Origin: Rhodococcus sp. ARC_M6 | GTDB taxonomy: Bacteria; Actinomycetota; Actinomycetes; Mycobacteriales; Mycobacteriaceae | DNA: 64,000 nucleotides | Direction: 5' to 3' | NCBI RefSeq assembly: GCF_022810305.1 | Contig: NZ_JALGQH010000012.1 | Span: 62,001 to 126,000 of the forward strand | Part shown: piece by piece, positions 8,498 to 16,441 of the stretch | Layout: every line of letters starts with the position of its first letter | Numbering within the stretch: the first letter of the stretch is position 1 | Program-made: the position numbers and the translations under genes | Notes under the pieces: model-generated | Seen by the model: the letters and a program-made list of their open reading frames with translations, nothing else | Database searches by the model: none | Told to the model about the DNA's origin: nothing

Positions 8498-8841
8498 AAA
8501 GCGCATCGATCGAAATCGGGATTTGATTGTGTTCCGGAACAAGTGGCAAACTGGAGGGGCTTCGTAGGCGGCGCCACAGCCCGGCCACGAGGTACCGGTT
8601 TTCTCGACTTGTTTCGAGGAACCAAGATTGCATGGATCTGCCAGGGCTCACCCGCCCAACACCATGACGCTTCGGACGTAATGCGGCCAACTTCTCACGC
8701 ACCCCGAATGCTCTGCCTTCTCTGTAGTCGTTTGCGGAAGAAACGTTCTCCGACCTTTGTTAACGTCCCGTTTACACAGTCGAATCGCTACTTCCCAGTA
8801 ACCCAGACCCGAATGCGGCTGGACTAATCAGGAGTGTCATT
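8498..8841. other. 344-bp intergenic region upstream of malic enzyme
   Basis: No convincing gene. A 94-codon open frame (8543-8827) has no family resemblance, odd composition and no ribosome site, so I reject it. The stretch holds a perfect 12-bp palindrome at 8530-8541 and presumably the malic enzyme promoter. A ribosome site (CAGGAG) lies just before GTG 8842. There is no clear terminator after the small membrane protein gene. Confidence 0.6.
8530..8541. promoter_or_regulatory. 12-bp perfect palindrome TGTTCCGGAACA
   Basis: A perfect palindrome about 300 bp upstream of the malic enzyme start and 33 bp after the previous gene. It has the size and symmetry of a dimeric repressor site, but no regulator gene is adjacent. 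A match of this length could also be chance. Confidence 0.25.
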
Positions 8842-10035
8842 GTGTCCCTTGTGACTGAAGCCATCAACGTACCCAAGGTCGAGCTGACCGACGAAGAAAT
8901 CTTTGCCGCTCACGTCGGTGGCAAGCTCTCTGTCGAGACCACCGCGCCGCTCGATACGCAGCGCGCCCTGTCCATCGCGTACACACCGGGCGTCGCCCAG
9001 GTGAGCCGCGCTATCGCCGCCGACGCGACCCTCGTGGACAAGTACACGTGGACCAACCGACTCGTCGTGGTTGTCAGTGACGGCACCGCGGTTCTCGGCC
9101 TCGGCGACATCGGCCCGCGCGCGTCGCTGCCCGTCATGGAGGGCAAGTCGGCACTGTTCAAGACCTTTGCCGGACTCAACTCCATCCCGCTCGTCCTCGA
9201 CACCACGGACCCCGACGAGATCGTCGAGACGCTCATCCGTCTGCGTCCGAGCTTCGGCGCCGTCAACCTCGAGGACATCTCGGCACCGCGTTGCTTCGAG
9301 ATCGAGAAGCGTGTCATCGAGGCTCTCGATTGCCCCGTCATGCATGACGATCAGCACGGTACCGCGATCGTGGTGCTGGCCGCGCTCATGGGTGCTGTCA
9401 AGGTCCAGGACCGCGACATCACCGCGCTGAAGATCGTTATCTCCGGCGCTGGTGCAGCCGGCGTGGCCTGCGCGAACATTCTGCTGGCCGCGGGTATCAA
9501 GGATGTCATCGTGCTCGATTCCAAGGGAATCATCTCGAACGAGCGTAATGACCTCAACGACGTCAAGGCCGAGTTGGCTGCTCGTACCAACCCCCGTGAG
9601 GTGCACGGCGGCTCCGCCGCTGCTCTCGAAGGTGCAGATGTTTTCCTCGGCGTTTCGGCCGGCAAGATCCCCGAAGAGTTCATCGCTTCCATGGCTGCCG
9701 ATTCGATCGTCTTTGCACTGTCCAACCCGGACCCGGAAATCCACCCGGAGACCGCGGCCAAGTATGCGGCCATCGTCGCAACGGGCCGCAGTGATTTCCC
9801 GAACCAGATCAACAACGTCCTTGCCTTCCCCGGCGTGTTCCGCGGTGCGCTCGACGCCGGAGCCCGTCGCATCACCGAAGGTATGAAACTTGCTGCCGCC
9901 GAGGCGATCCTGTCGGTGGTCGGCGACGAGTTGGCCGTGGACAAGATCGTCCCCAGCCCACTCGACCCTCGCGTGGCACCCGCAGTAGCGGAAGCCGTCG
10001 CGGCCGCAGCGCATGCTGAGGGCGTGACCAGCTAA
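8842..10035 (+). CDS. NAD(P)-dependent malic enzyme, short form
   Basis: Oxidative decarboxylation of malate to pyruvate and CO2, linking the TCA cycle to glycolysis and supplying reducing power. The 397-residue product is the short bacterial form without a phosphotransacetylase domain. Visible features: SIAYTPGVAQV near the substrate site, SDGTAVLGLGDIGP, a metal- and malate-binding EDISAPRCFEIE and HDDQHGTA, and a Rossmann loop SGAGAAGVACANILL. The C-terminal SNPDPEI and DFPNQINNVLAFPGVFRGALD are diagnostic. GTG 8842 follows a CAGGAG site. The gene is monocistronic and ends at a strong hairpin terminator. Confidence 0.95.
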   Translation: MSLVTEAINVPKVELTDEEIFAAHVGGKLSVETTAPLDTQRALSIAYTPGVAQVSRAIAADATLVDKYTWTNRLVVVVSDGTAVLGLGDIGPRASLPVMEGKSALFKTFAGLNSIPLVLDTTDPDEIVETLIRLRPSFGAVNLEDISAPRCFEIEKRVIEALDCPVMHDDQHGTAIVVLAALMGAVKVQDRDITALKIVISGAGAAGVACANILLAAGIKDVIVLDSKGIISNERNDLNDVKAELAARTNPREVHGGSAAALEGADVFLGVSAGKIPEEFIASMAADSIVFALSNPDPEIHPETAAKYAAIVATGRSDFPNQINNVLAFPGVFRGALDAGARRITEGMKLAAAEAILSVVGDELAVDKIVPSPLDPRVAPAVAEAVAAAAHAEGVTS

Positions 10036-10814
10036 GAGGGACTACGGAAACCCCGATCGACCGCCCGCACACTTTGGCTGTCGATCGGGGTTTTTATGTT
10101 GGGGCGCTTGGCTTCTGGTATCGCCGACAGGCGGGCGAGATCCGGAGTGCGACGCAGTCGCCCGGTTCCCGGCACGGACGCCCACACGACAAGTGCAAGT
10201 AGGCCGTCGACGATCAGTGCGAGCACGGCGACGAGGATTGCCCCGACCATGACGCGGTCGTATTTGTAGAGAGCGATCCCGTCGAAGATGTATCGGCCGA
10301 GGCCCCCGAGATTGACGTACGCGGCAACCGTTGCGGTGGCGATGACCTGCAATGTGGCGTTGCGCAACCCACCCAGAATCAGTGGCAGGGCATTGGGAAT
10401 TTCGACACGGAAGAGTACTTGCAGTTCGGTCATCCCAACTGCGCGCGCGGCCGAGGTGACGTCGCTGTCGACGTTCGCGATGCCGGCATAGGTTCCCGCG
10501 AGTAGCGGCGGAATACCGAGAATGACCAGCGCGAGAATCGGCGGCATCACGCCGAGTCCCATCAGCAGGACCAGGAAGGTCAGCAGACCCAGCGTGGGGA
10601 TTGATCGCAGTGCATTGACCAGGCTGACGACAACGATCTGGCCACGGCGCCGATGCCCGATGATCAGCCCGGCGGGTACTGCGATCACCGCCGAGAGGGC
10701 AACCGCCAGCACGCTGTACCAGAGATGTTGGAGTATGCGGGTACCGATTCCGGTGTCACCACTCCAATTTGCGGGATCGGCTATGTAGTCCCAAGCGCCG
10801 GTGAAGATACTCAT
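10032..10814 (-). CDS. OpuC/ProW-type ABC permease (second of two)
   Basis: A membrane permease of 260 residues for a quaternary-amine (glycine betaine, carnitine or choline) or related osmolyte importer. It has six or so hydrophobic segments and the coupling (EAA) loop AARAVGMTELQVLFRVEIPNA, which would dock on the ATPase. An upstream in-frame extension is rejected because ATG 10814 overlaps the previous permease stop by four bases. The C-terminal tail, about 35 polar residues, is coded across the malic enzyme terminator hairpin, and the stop overlaps the malic enzyme stop by four bases. Confidence 0.88.
   Translation of the reverse strand: MSIFTGAWDYIADPANWSGDTGIGTRILQHLWYSVLAVALSAVIAVPAGLIIGHRRRGQIVVVSLVNALRSIPTLGLLTFLVLLMGLGVMPPILALVILGIPPLLAGTYAGIANVDSDVTSAARAVGMTELQVLFRVEIPNALPLILGGLRNATLQVIATATVAAYVNLGGLGRYIFDGIALYKYDRVMVGAILVAVLALIVDGLLALVVWASVPGTGRLRRTPDLARLSAIPEAKRPNIKTPIDSQSVRAVDRGFRSPS
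10048..10095 (+). terminator. Strong hairpin terminator of malic enzyme
   Basis: A perfect 14-bp stem (AAACCCCGATCGAC at 10048-10061 with GTCGATCGGGGTTT at 10080-10093) is followed by more T residues on the plus strand. It lies 13 bases after the malic enzyme stop. It also sits wholly inside the 3' coding end of the convergent permease gene. Confidence 0.9.
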
Positions 10815-11494
10815 ACCGGGTCTCCCTCCGCTGCGATGATTGCGGGTACCTTTGCCGCGGACGTTGTTCTGGTCCACGGGGTCAGCAGCCTGCCGACTAG
10901 GTACAGGATCAGATCGAGGGCCAGAGCCAAGGCGACAATCGCGATGATGCCGGCGATGATCTGATCGGGATAATCGCGGTCGTAGCCCTGTTTGAACAGA
11001 ACACCCAGACCGCCGATCCCGATCAGTGACCCCACCGAAACCAGTGAAATGTTTGTCACCGCTATCACTCTGATGTTTGCGATCATCACTGGAAGTGCCA
11101 AGGGTAGTTCGACGGTCAACGCTCGTCGCAGCGGTGTGAATCCGACCGCAATGGATGCGTCGATCACGCTGGCCGGCACCGAATCCAAGGCCTCCGGGAC
11201 AGCTCGAATGAGCAGTGCCGTGGAGTACACACTCAGAGCGATCACGACATTGAGCGGATCGAGAGTCTTGAGGCCGAAGACTTGGGGGATCGTGACGAAC
11301 AGCGCGAGTGAGGGAATCGTGAAGGCAATACTCGCCAGAGTCAACGTGATTCGGCGCAGCCACTTGATATTGCGGATCACGGTTCCGATAGGAATCGCGA
11401 TGATCAAGCCGATCAGCAGTGGAAGCAACGCCAGATACAGGTGAGTCTCGGAGTAGTCGACGACCGTCGAAAAATTGTCGATGAGCCAGCGCAT
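10811..11494 (-). CDS. OpuC/ProW-type ABC permease (first of two)
   Basis: A 227-residue inner-membrane permease with five to six hydrophobic helices and an EAA-type loop ASIAVGFTPLRRALTVELPLA. The phrase SVGSLIGIGGLGVLFKQGYDRDY is typical of the OpuCB/OpuCD family. It pairs with the next permease as a heterodimer in one importer. The gene starts five bases after the ATPase stop and overlaps the next permease by four bases (ATGA), so all are cotranscribed. Confidence 0.9.
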   Translation of the reverse strand: MRWLIDNFSTVVDYSETHLYLALLPLLIGLIIAIPIGTVIRNIKWLRRITLTLASIAFTIPSLALFVTIPQVFGLKTLDPLNVVIALSVYSTALLIRAVPEALDSVPASVIDASIAVGFTPLRRALTVELPLALPVMIANIRVIAVTNISLVSVGSLIGIGGLGVLFKQGYDRDYPDQIIAGIIAIVALALALDLILYLVGRLLTPWTRTTSAAKVPAIIAAEGDPV

Positions 11495-11499
11495 TCCGC

Positions 11500-12645
11500 C
11501 TACGCCCCGAATCCCTCGGCGAACGCGACTCGGTTGCGTTCTTCGTCCTCGCGTCGACGTTGCTCGGCCAATTTGGCTACAACCTCGGAGCCGAAAATTC
11601 CGCCGATGACCGCGCCGTCGGCATCAACGGCAACCCCGATCCCGGAGGGAGACGAGATTGCCGCGTCGAGTGCCTGACGCAGATCGCCACCGGGTGCAAA
11701 CAGGGAACCTCCCGCCGACGTCGATTGGGCGAGTGTCCGTCCCGCACGCAACCCCTCGACACCGGTGACGTCGATCCATCCTTTCGGCACACCGGAATCG
11801 GTGACGACGAGTACCCATTCACCCAACTCGAGTCGCAGAGACTTCAATTCGTTCTCGGTGGCAGTGCGGACGGAATGCACCGGCACTTCGTCGGCCGCGC
11901 GGAACGACAATCCGCGGTAGCCGCGATCGCGTCCGACAAATCCGGCCACAAAATCTGTAGCCGGAGCGGCCAGAACGTCACGCGGCGCAGCAACCTGTTG
12001 TAGGCGTCCACCGGGACCGAACACTGCGATGTGATCGCCGAGTTTGACTGCCTCGTCGATGTCGTGGGTGACAAAGACGATGGTTTTCTTCAATTCACTC
12101 TGCAACCTGAGCATCTCGGTTTGCAGATCCTCACGGACCACCGGATCGACTGCGCTGAAAGGTTCGTCCATCAACAGAATGGGGGGATCGGCAGCAAGAG
12201 CCCGAGCCACCCCCACACGCTGCTGCTGCCCGCCGGACAACTGGCCCGGATAACGCGTAGCGAGTGAGAGATCCAGACCCACCCGTTCCAGGACACCGAG
12301 CGCGGCTTTGCGTGCGGCGCGACGAGATTCGCCTCGAAGCACCGGAACGGTCGCGACATTGTCGATGACCGTGCGATGCGGAAGTAGCCCGGCATTCTGA
12401 ATGACGTACCCGATGCCGAGCCTCAATTTCACCGCATCGGTCTGCGCGATGTCCCGGCCGTCGACAAGGATCTTTCCCGCTGTGGGTGTGATCATGCGAT
12501 TGATCATGCGCAGGGACGTCGTTTTGCCACATCCGGAGGGGCCGACAAAAACCGTGAACGACTCGGCCTCGATTGTGAGGTCGAGTCGATCCACGGCACT
12601 GGTGCCGTCGGGATACTGCTTCGTGACACCTTCGAAGGTGATCAC
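11500..12645 (-). CDS. OpuCA-type ABC ATPase with C-terminal CBS domain
   Basis: A 381-residue ATPase of the glycine betaine/proline importer class. The nucleotide-binding half shows Walker A GPSGCGKTT (about 36-44), the Q-loop YVIQNAG, the signature LSGGQQQR, Walker B LLMDEPFSAVD and the switch His in FVTHD. The C-terminal third (about 250-345) contains two CBS-like repeats, which in relatives sense ionic strength or cyclic-di-AMP. GTG start. The gene is four bases after the binding-protein stop. Confidence 0.92.
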   Translation of the reverse strand: MITFEGVTKQYPDGTSAVDRLDLTIEAESFTVFVGPSGCGKTTSLRMINRMITPTAGKILVDGRDIAQTDAVKLRLGIGYVIQNAGLLPHRTVIDNVATVPVLRGESRRAARKAALGVLERVGLDLSLATRYPGQLSGGQQQRVGVARALAADPPILLMDEPFSAVDPVVREDLQTEMLRLQSELKKTIVFVTHDIDEAVKLGDHIAVFGPGGRLQQVAAPRDVLAAPATDFVAGFVGRDRGYRGLSFRAADEVPVHSVRTATENELKSLRLELGEWVLVVTDSGVPKGWIDVTGVEGLRAGRTLAQSTSAGGSLFAPGGDLRQALDAAISSPSGIGVAVDADGAVIGGIFGSEVVAKLAEQRRREDEERNRVAFAEGFGA

Positions 12646-12649
12646 GTGG

Positions 12650-13582
12650 CTACGCGACCGGCTTGTCGAGGCCCTGCGCTGCTAGCCACGCCTTGGCCGC
12701 AGCAGCGGGCTCCGTCTTGGAATCACCCGACACCGACACATTGAGCGCCAACAACTCTTCGGTGGTCAGTTTCGCCGAAACTGCGTCGAGAACTGCGGCG
12801 AGCTTGTCCGAGGATGCCGAGGCGCGTAGGACCGGCACTACATTTTGTGCCGGAAAGTTGTTCTTGGGATCTTCGAGAACAACAAAATTGTTGGCCGGAA
12901 TGGATGCCGACGTGGTGAAGATGTTTGCGGCGGTGATGTCGCCCGATGCTAGAGCCTTGACTGTTGCGGGGCCGCCGCCGTCGGCGATCGGAACAAAATT
13001 GGAGGCCGAGATGTCGAGTCCGTAGTTGGCCTTCAAACCGGGCAACCCGACAGGCCTCTCCTGGAACTCCGCGGGAGCACCGAACTTGACCTCGGCAGAG
13101 TGCGGCGCAAGATCGGCGATCGTCTTCAGATTCCACTTGTCCGCGGTTTCCTTGGTGACGACGACGGCGTCCTTGTCTTGTGCCGAGGCAGGTGTCGTGA
13201 TGACCAGTTCGTTGCCCAAAGCTGCCGGGAGCGCTGCCAGGACATCCTCAGAACTGGTTGCGGTTGCACTGGTATCGAGATACTGAAGAAGATTGCCCGT
13301 GTAATCGGGGATGAGAGTGATCGACCCGTCCTTCAACGCCGGAATGTACGCCTCACGACTGCCGATGTTGAAGGAAGTCGACACGTCGAAACCGTTGACT
13401 CGCAGCGCCTCGGCATAGATATTGGCGATGGTTTCCGACTCCGTGAAGTTTGCCGAACCCACCACAATGCTGTTGGGATCGGAATTGCTGTCGCTACTGC
13501 CGCACGCGGTGAGAGCAGCGAGTGACAGTACTGTTGCCGCTGCTACGAGCAGGCGGCTGGAACGAAATCGTGAGGTGCGCAT
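12650..13582 (-). CDS. Osmolyte (quaternary amine) ABC binding lipoprotein, OpuCC-like
   Basis: A 310-residue extracytoplasmic substrate-binding lipoprotein. The signal peptide ends in a lipobox LTAC (cysteine near residue 26) after RFRSSRLLVAAATVL. The mature part starts IVVGSANFTESE and contains IPDYTGNLLQYL, both typical of the OpuAC/ProX family. ATG 13582 is chosen for the GAAGGA site just upstream; a longer in-frame extension lacks a signal peptide. It is the first gene of the importer operon (binding protein, ATPase, two permeases) and is divergent from a second, related binding protein. Confidence 0.92.
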   Translation of the reverse strand: MRTSRFRSSRLLVAAATVLSLAALTACGSSDSNSDPNSIVVGSANFTESETIANIYAEALRVNGFDVSTSFNIGSREAYIPALKDGSITLIPDYTGNLLQYLDTSATATSSEDVLAALPAALGNELVITTPASAQDKDAVVVTKETADKWNLKTIADLAPHSAEVKFGAPAEFQERPVGLPGLKANYGLDISASNFVPIADGGGPATVKALASGDITAANIFTTSASIPANNFVVLEDPKNNFPAQNVVPVLRASASSDKLAAVLDAVSAKLTTEELLALNVSVSGDSKTEPAAAAKAWLAAQGLDKPVA

Positions 13583-13746
13583 GTGCGTCCTTCCATGTTT
13601 CGGGCGTCGACAACCACTCCCGTCGCGACGAAGCCAACCGAGTGGCCACATCAGGACTGGTTACCGCGCATCGCCTGGCAAGTGTAACGATAGGTACCGA
13701 CACGGCACGGGTTTCGATCAGTGAGATAAGAAATGTGAGGTTTTCG

Positions 13747-14646
13747 GTGGCGAGCATGCGCACGAAGTTTTCGACTGTTGTTGCAGCAGTGCTGGTCCTG
13801 CCGATTCTGAGCGGGTGTACCGACAGCAGTTCGGTGACGGAGAGCGGGGAAAGTGCAGCTTCGCAGTCGATCGTCGTTGCGTCGGGGGCGTCGCCGGAGA
13901 GTTCTGTGCTCGCGGAAGTGTATGCAACCGTGCTCGCGTCGTCGGGGGTGCCCAGCCGCGTCGAGATGCTCGGAGGAGATCGAAACGAATCACTCGCAGC
14001 CCTCGATGCTGCCCGTGTGACGTTGGTGCCTGAATTCACAGGTTCATTGCTCGCTCACTACGATCCCGCGAATACCGCGCGGGCCGCCGACGACGTCTTC
14101 GAGGCGCTGAGTCGTTCTCTGCCCGAGGGTCTTTCGGTATCCGACTACGCGAGCGCGGAAGACCGAGCCGTCGTGGCGCTCGAACACGATTCGGCAGCAG
14201 CCACCGGAGTACGAACGCTCGAGGCATTCGCACCGTCCTGCGCCGAAACCGTTGCGGTCGTATCGCCGCGATTCGTGGAAGACCGTGCGCCCGAACAGTT
14301 GGCAGAAGGTGTGGACTGCACTTTTGCGCGTGTCGACGTCTCTGAATCTGCGGACGCGCAGGAAACTGCCGTATCGGGAACCACAGCGTTCGGAACCACA
14401 ACGCTGTCGCCGCTCGCGCAGTCCCACGACGTCACAGTCCTGGCTGATGCGGATCACGTTCTGGCAGCACAGAATGTGGTTCCGCTCTTTCGCACCGGGG
14501 CCTTGGACGATACTGCCGTCAAAGCGTTGAGTGTTGTCGCGGGCGAGCTGTCCACAACCGACCTGGCCGCCATGATCGAGCAGGTCAGAAGTGGTCAGGC
14601 TACGGCTAGCGCCGTTGCTCGAACGTGGTGGGATACACGTCAGTGA
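13747..14646 (+). CDS. Second OpuC-type binding lipoprotein, divergent and without its own transporter
   Basis: A 299-residue lipoprotein with signal VVAAVLVLPILSGC (lipobox LSGC). It is recognisably related to the neighbouring binding protein: IVVASGASPESSVLAEVYATVL, then LVPEFTGSLLAHYDP and HVLAAQNVVPLFR. Many aromatic positions that cage the quaternary amine in ProX/OpuAC cannot be confirmed here, so the ligand may differ. GTG 13747 has GAGG six bases upstream; ATG 13756 is the alternative. It is a single gene, 164 bp from the divergent importer operon. It may feed the same permeases or act as a sensor. Confidence 0.75.
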   Translation: MASMRTKFSTVVAAVLVLPILSGCTDSSSVTESGESAASQSIVVASGASPESSVLAEVYATVLASSGVPSRVEMLGGDRNESLAALDAARVTLVPEFTGSLLAHYDPANTARAADDVFEALSRSLPEGLSVSDYASAEDRAVVALEHDSAAATGVRTLEAFAPSCAETVAVVSPRFVEDRAPEQLAEGVDCTFARVDVSESADAQETAVSGTTAFGTTTLSPLAQSHDVTVLADADHVLAAQNVVPLFRTGALDDTAVKALSVVAGELSTTDLAAMIEQVRSGQATASAVARTWWDTRQ

Positions 14647-15581
14647 GGCGTAGCGTCAGCTGACGCGGTTGAACTTCCTTCGGTGTGACCAAGTTTCGAT
14701 TCCAGGAACTGTCCGAGGTCGGCCACGGCATCTGCGGCTTCCTTGACGAGCGACGCCTGCGCGTGCGCGACGTGCCACAGTTTTGCGTATTCGACCAGTG
14801 AAACGTCGACACCCGCAGCGACGAGTTTATCGGCGAAAGCCACTACCTGCGGATACAGGACTTCTTCGGAACCGATGTGAATTCTTGTGGGCGGCAATAT
14901 TTCGAGGTTGCCGTGCATTGGTGCATATCCCGGATCGGTCCGATCGCCGGTTCCGAGGTAGGCGTCGGCGGCATCGAACGACCAGGCGGTGTTGACCACC
15001 AGGTCGGCCTTCTTGCCGGCACTTCGATCACCAGGGTCGACCCACGGTGAGATCAGAGCGAGCGCACCGGGATGCACGCCGTGTCGTTCGATCAATCGAA
15101 GCGCGGTGGCCACAGCCAAACCCCCGCCGGCGCTGTCGCCGGCGATGGCGACACGCTGCGGTTCGTAGTCGAACTCAGTGACCAGTTGCATGTAGGCGGA
15201 GACTGCGTCGTCGAGAGCCGCGGGATACGGATTCTCCGGCGCCAGGCGGTAGTCCAATGTGTAGACAGCACTGGAAGATTCGCGGGCGAGATGAGCGGCA
15301 AGAGATCGATGGGTGTTGGGGGAACCCAACGTGTAGGCGCCGCCGTGCAGGTAGAGCACAGCCGTCGGGCGTTCGGTTACGCCCACCGTGATCTTTTCGG
15401 CGGGTCGGCAGGCCAGTTCCAGCGGGCGCACTACCGCGCCCGCCGGAACCTGCTGCAGTGGAGCGCCGGCCTCGAGCAAGATTCTCTGAATCCGGTATGG
15501 CAGCCGCGAATTGAAAGCGAGACGAAAATACGGCTTCAACAAAAATGCGACCACGGGCAGTGGAAGAGTGAACGTGCTCAC
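14640..15581 (-). CDS. Alpha/beta hydrolase, hormone-sensitive lipase (LipR-like) family
   Basis: A 313-residue esterase of the HSL family. The oxyanion motif is HGGAYTLGS, the nucleophile sits in GDSAGGGLAVA, the acid in SAGKKADL or a later Asp, and the base His in KLWHVAH. The short N-terminal hydrophobic stretch TLPLPVVAFLL could touch the membrane. GTG 15581 is preferred over TTG 15587 because CAGGAG is eight bases upstream of it. It is the third gene of the monooxygenase operon and could cleave the ester made by a Baeyer-Villiger enzyme. The 3' end overlaps the convergent binding-protein gene by seven bases. Confidence 0.85.
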   Translation of the reverse strand: MSTFTLPLPVVAFLLKPYFRLAFNSRLPYRIQRILLEAGAPLQQVPAGAVVRPLELACRPAEKITVGVTERPTAVLYLHGGAYTLGSPNTHRSLAAHLARESSSAVYTLDYRLAPENPYPAALDDAVSAYMQLVTEFDYEPQRVAIAGDSAGGGLAVATALRLIERHGVHPGALALISPWVDPGDRSAGKKADLVVNTAWSFDAADAYLGTGDRTDPGYAPMHGNLEILPPTRIHIGSEEVLYPQVVAFADKLVAAGVDVSLVEYAKLWHVAHAQASLVKEAADAVADLGQFLESKLGHTEGSSTASADATPH

Positions 15582-15610
15582 CGGCAAGGCTCCTGATTTC
15601 TGTGAAAGTT

Positions 15611-16441
15611 CTAGCTGGACTTGGGCATCACGCGGCCGGCCACAAGGGCGACGATGCGCTGGTAACCCGAACCCACGAGCCGTACCCAGGCATCGAGAGC
15701 AATTGCGTCCATACCGATCAAGACCCGTGCCTTGCTCTTGCGGACACCATTGACGATGGTCTTGGCAGCGTCCTCCGGCGTGGTTCGCGCGAGCTTACGG
15801 TCGAAGAACTCGGAGAATGCAGCAAGATCCTCGCCGGGACCCGCAGTGGCGTTGCGGGCAATAGCGGTCTTGATTCCGCCGGGATGCACGCATGTCACCT
15901 TGACTGGATGCTTCGCGATCAACATTTCCTGACGCAGAGATTCGGTGAAGCCGCGCACCGCGAACTTGGCTGCGTTGTAGGCACTTTGGCCCGGCATCGA
16001 CAGGATTCCGAACAAGCTGGAAACATTGACGATATGGCCGTCGCCCGAAGCGATGATGTGCGGCAGGAATGCTTTGGTGCCGTTGACAACTCCCCAGAAA
16101 TCGACGTCGATGACGCGCTCGAAGTCCTTGAACTCCGACTTCTCGAAGGTGCCGTGGTAGGCGATACCCGCATTGTTGTAGATCTGGTTGACCTTGCCGT
16201 AATGAGCGACAACCGCGTCGGCATAGGCCAGGACCGCTTCGCGCTGCGTGACGTCAAGGTGATCGGACTTGACCTCTGCGCCAATGGCTTCCGCCAGGCG
16301 AGCAGTCTCGGCGAGGCCGACGACGTCGACGTCGGAGATCGCCAATTTGGCACCTTGGCCGGCCAGATTGAGTGCCAGTGCCCGGCCGATTCCCGAGCCT
16401 GCTCCCGTGATAACTACAACCTTGCCAACAAATTCGCTCAC
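15611..16441 (-). CDS. Short-chain dehydrogenase/reductase (SadH-like)
   Basis: A 276-residue SDR of the classical type: GAGSGIGRALA as the nucleotide loop (12-22), NNAGIAY near 90, the catalytic Ser in VSSLFG and YNAAK with Tyr and Lys. It would oxidise an alcohol to a ketone or the reverse. GTG 16441 overlaps the monooxygenase stop by four bases, so translation is coupled. M. tuberculosis SadH (Rv3085), in the mymA operon, has the same approximate length and neighbours, which supports a related role, but this comparison is from memory. Confidence 0.88.
   Translation of the reverse strand: MSEFVGKVVVITGAGSGIGRALALNLAGQGAKLAISDVDVVGLAETARLAEAIGAEVKSDHLDVTQREAVLAYADAVVAHYGKVNQIYNNAGIAYHGTFEKSEFKDFERVIDVDFWGVVNGTKAFLPHIIASGDGHIVNVSSLFGILSMPGQSAYNAAKFAVRGFTESLRQEMLIAKHPVKVTCVHPGGIKTAIARNATAGPGEDLAAFSEFFDRKLARTTPEDAAKTIVNGVRKSKARVLIGMDAIALDAWVRLVGSGYQRIVALVAGRVMPKSS

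Noticed and set aside
8543..8827. 94-codon frame in the malic enzyme upstream region
   Set aside because: No family likeness, mixed composition and no ribosome site; probably chance.
8824..10014. 396-codon minus-strand frame opposite malic enzyme
   Set aside because: Charged, His/Asp-rich low-information product, and the plus strand has all malic enzyme motifs.
10815..11363. N-terminal extension of the second importer permease
   Set aside because: It runs through the first permease gene in another frame; ATG 10814 with a four-base overlap is the expected start.
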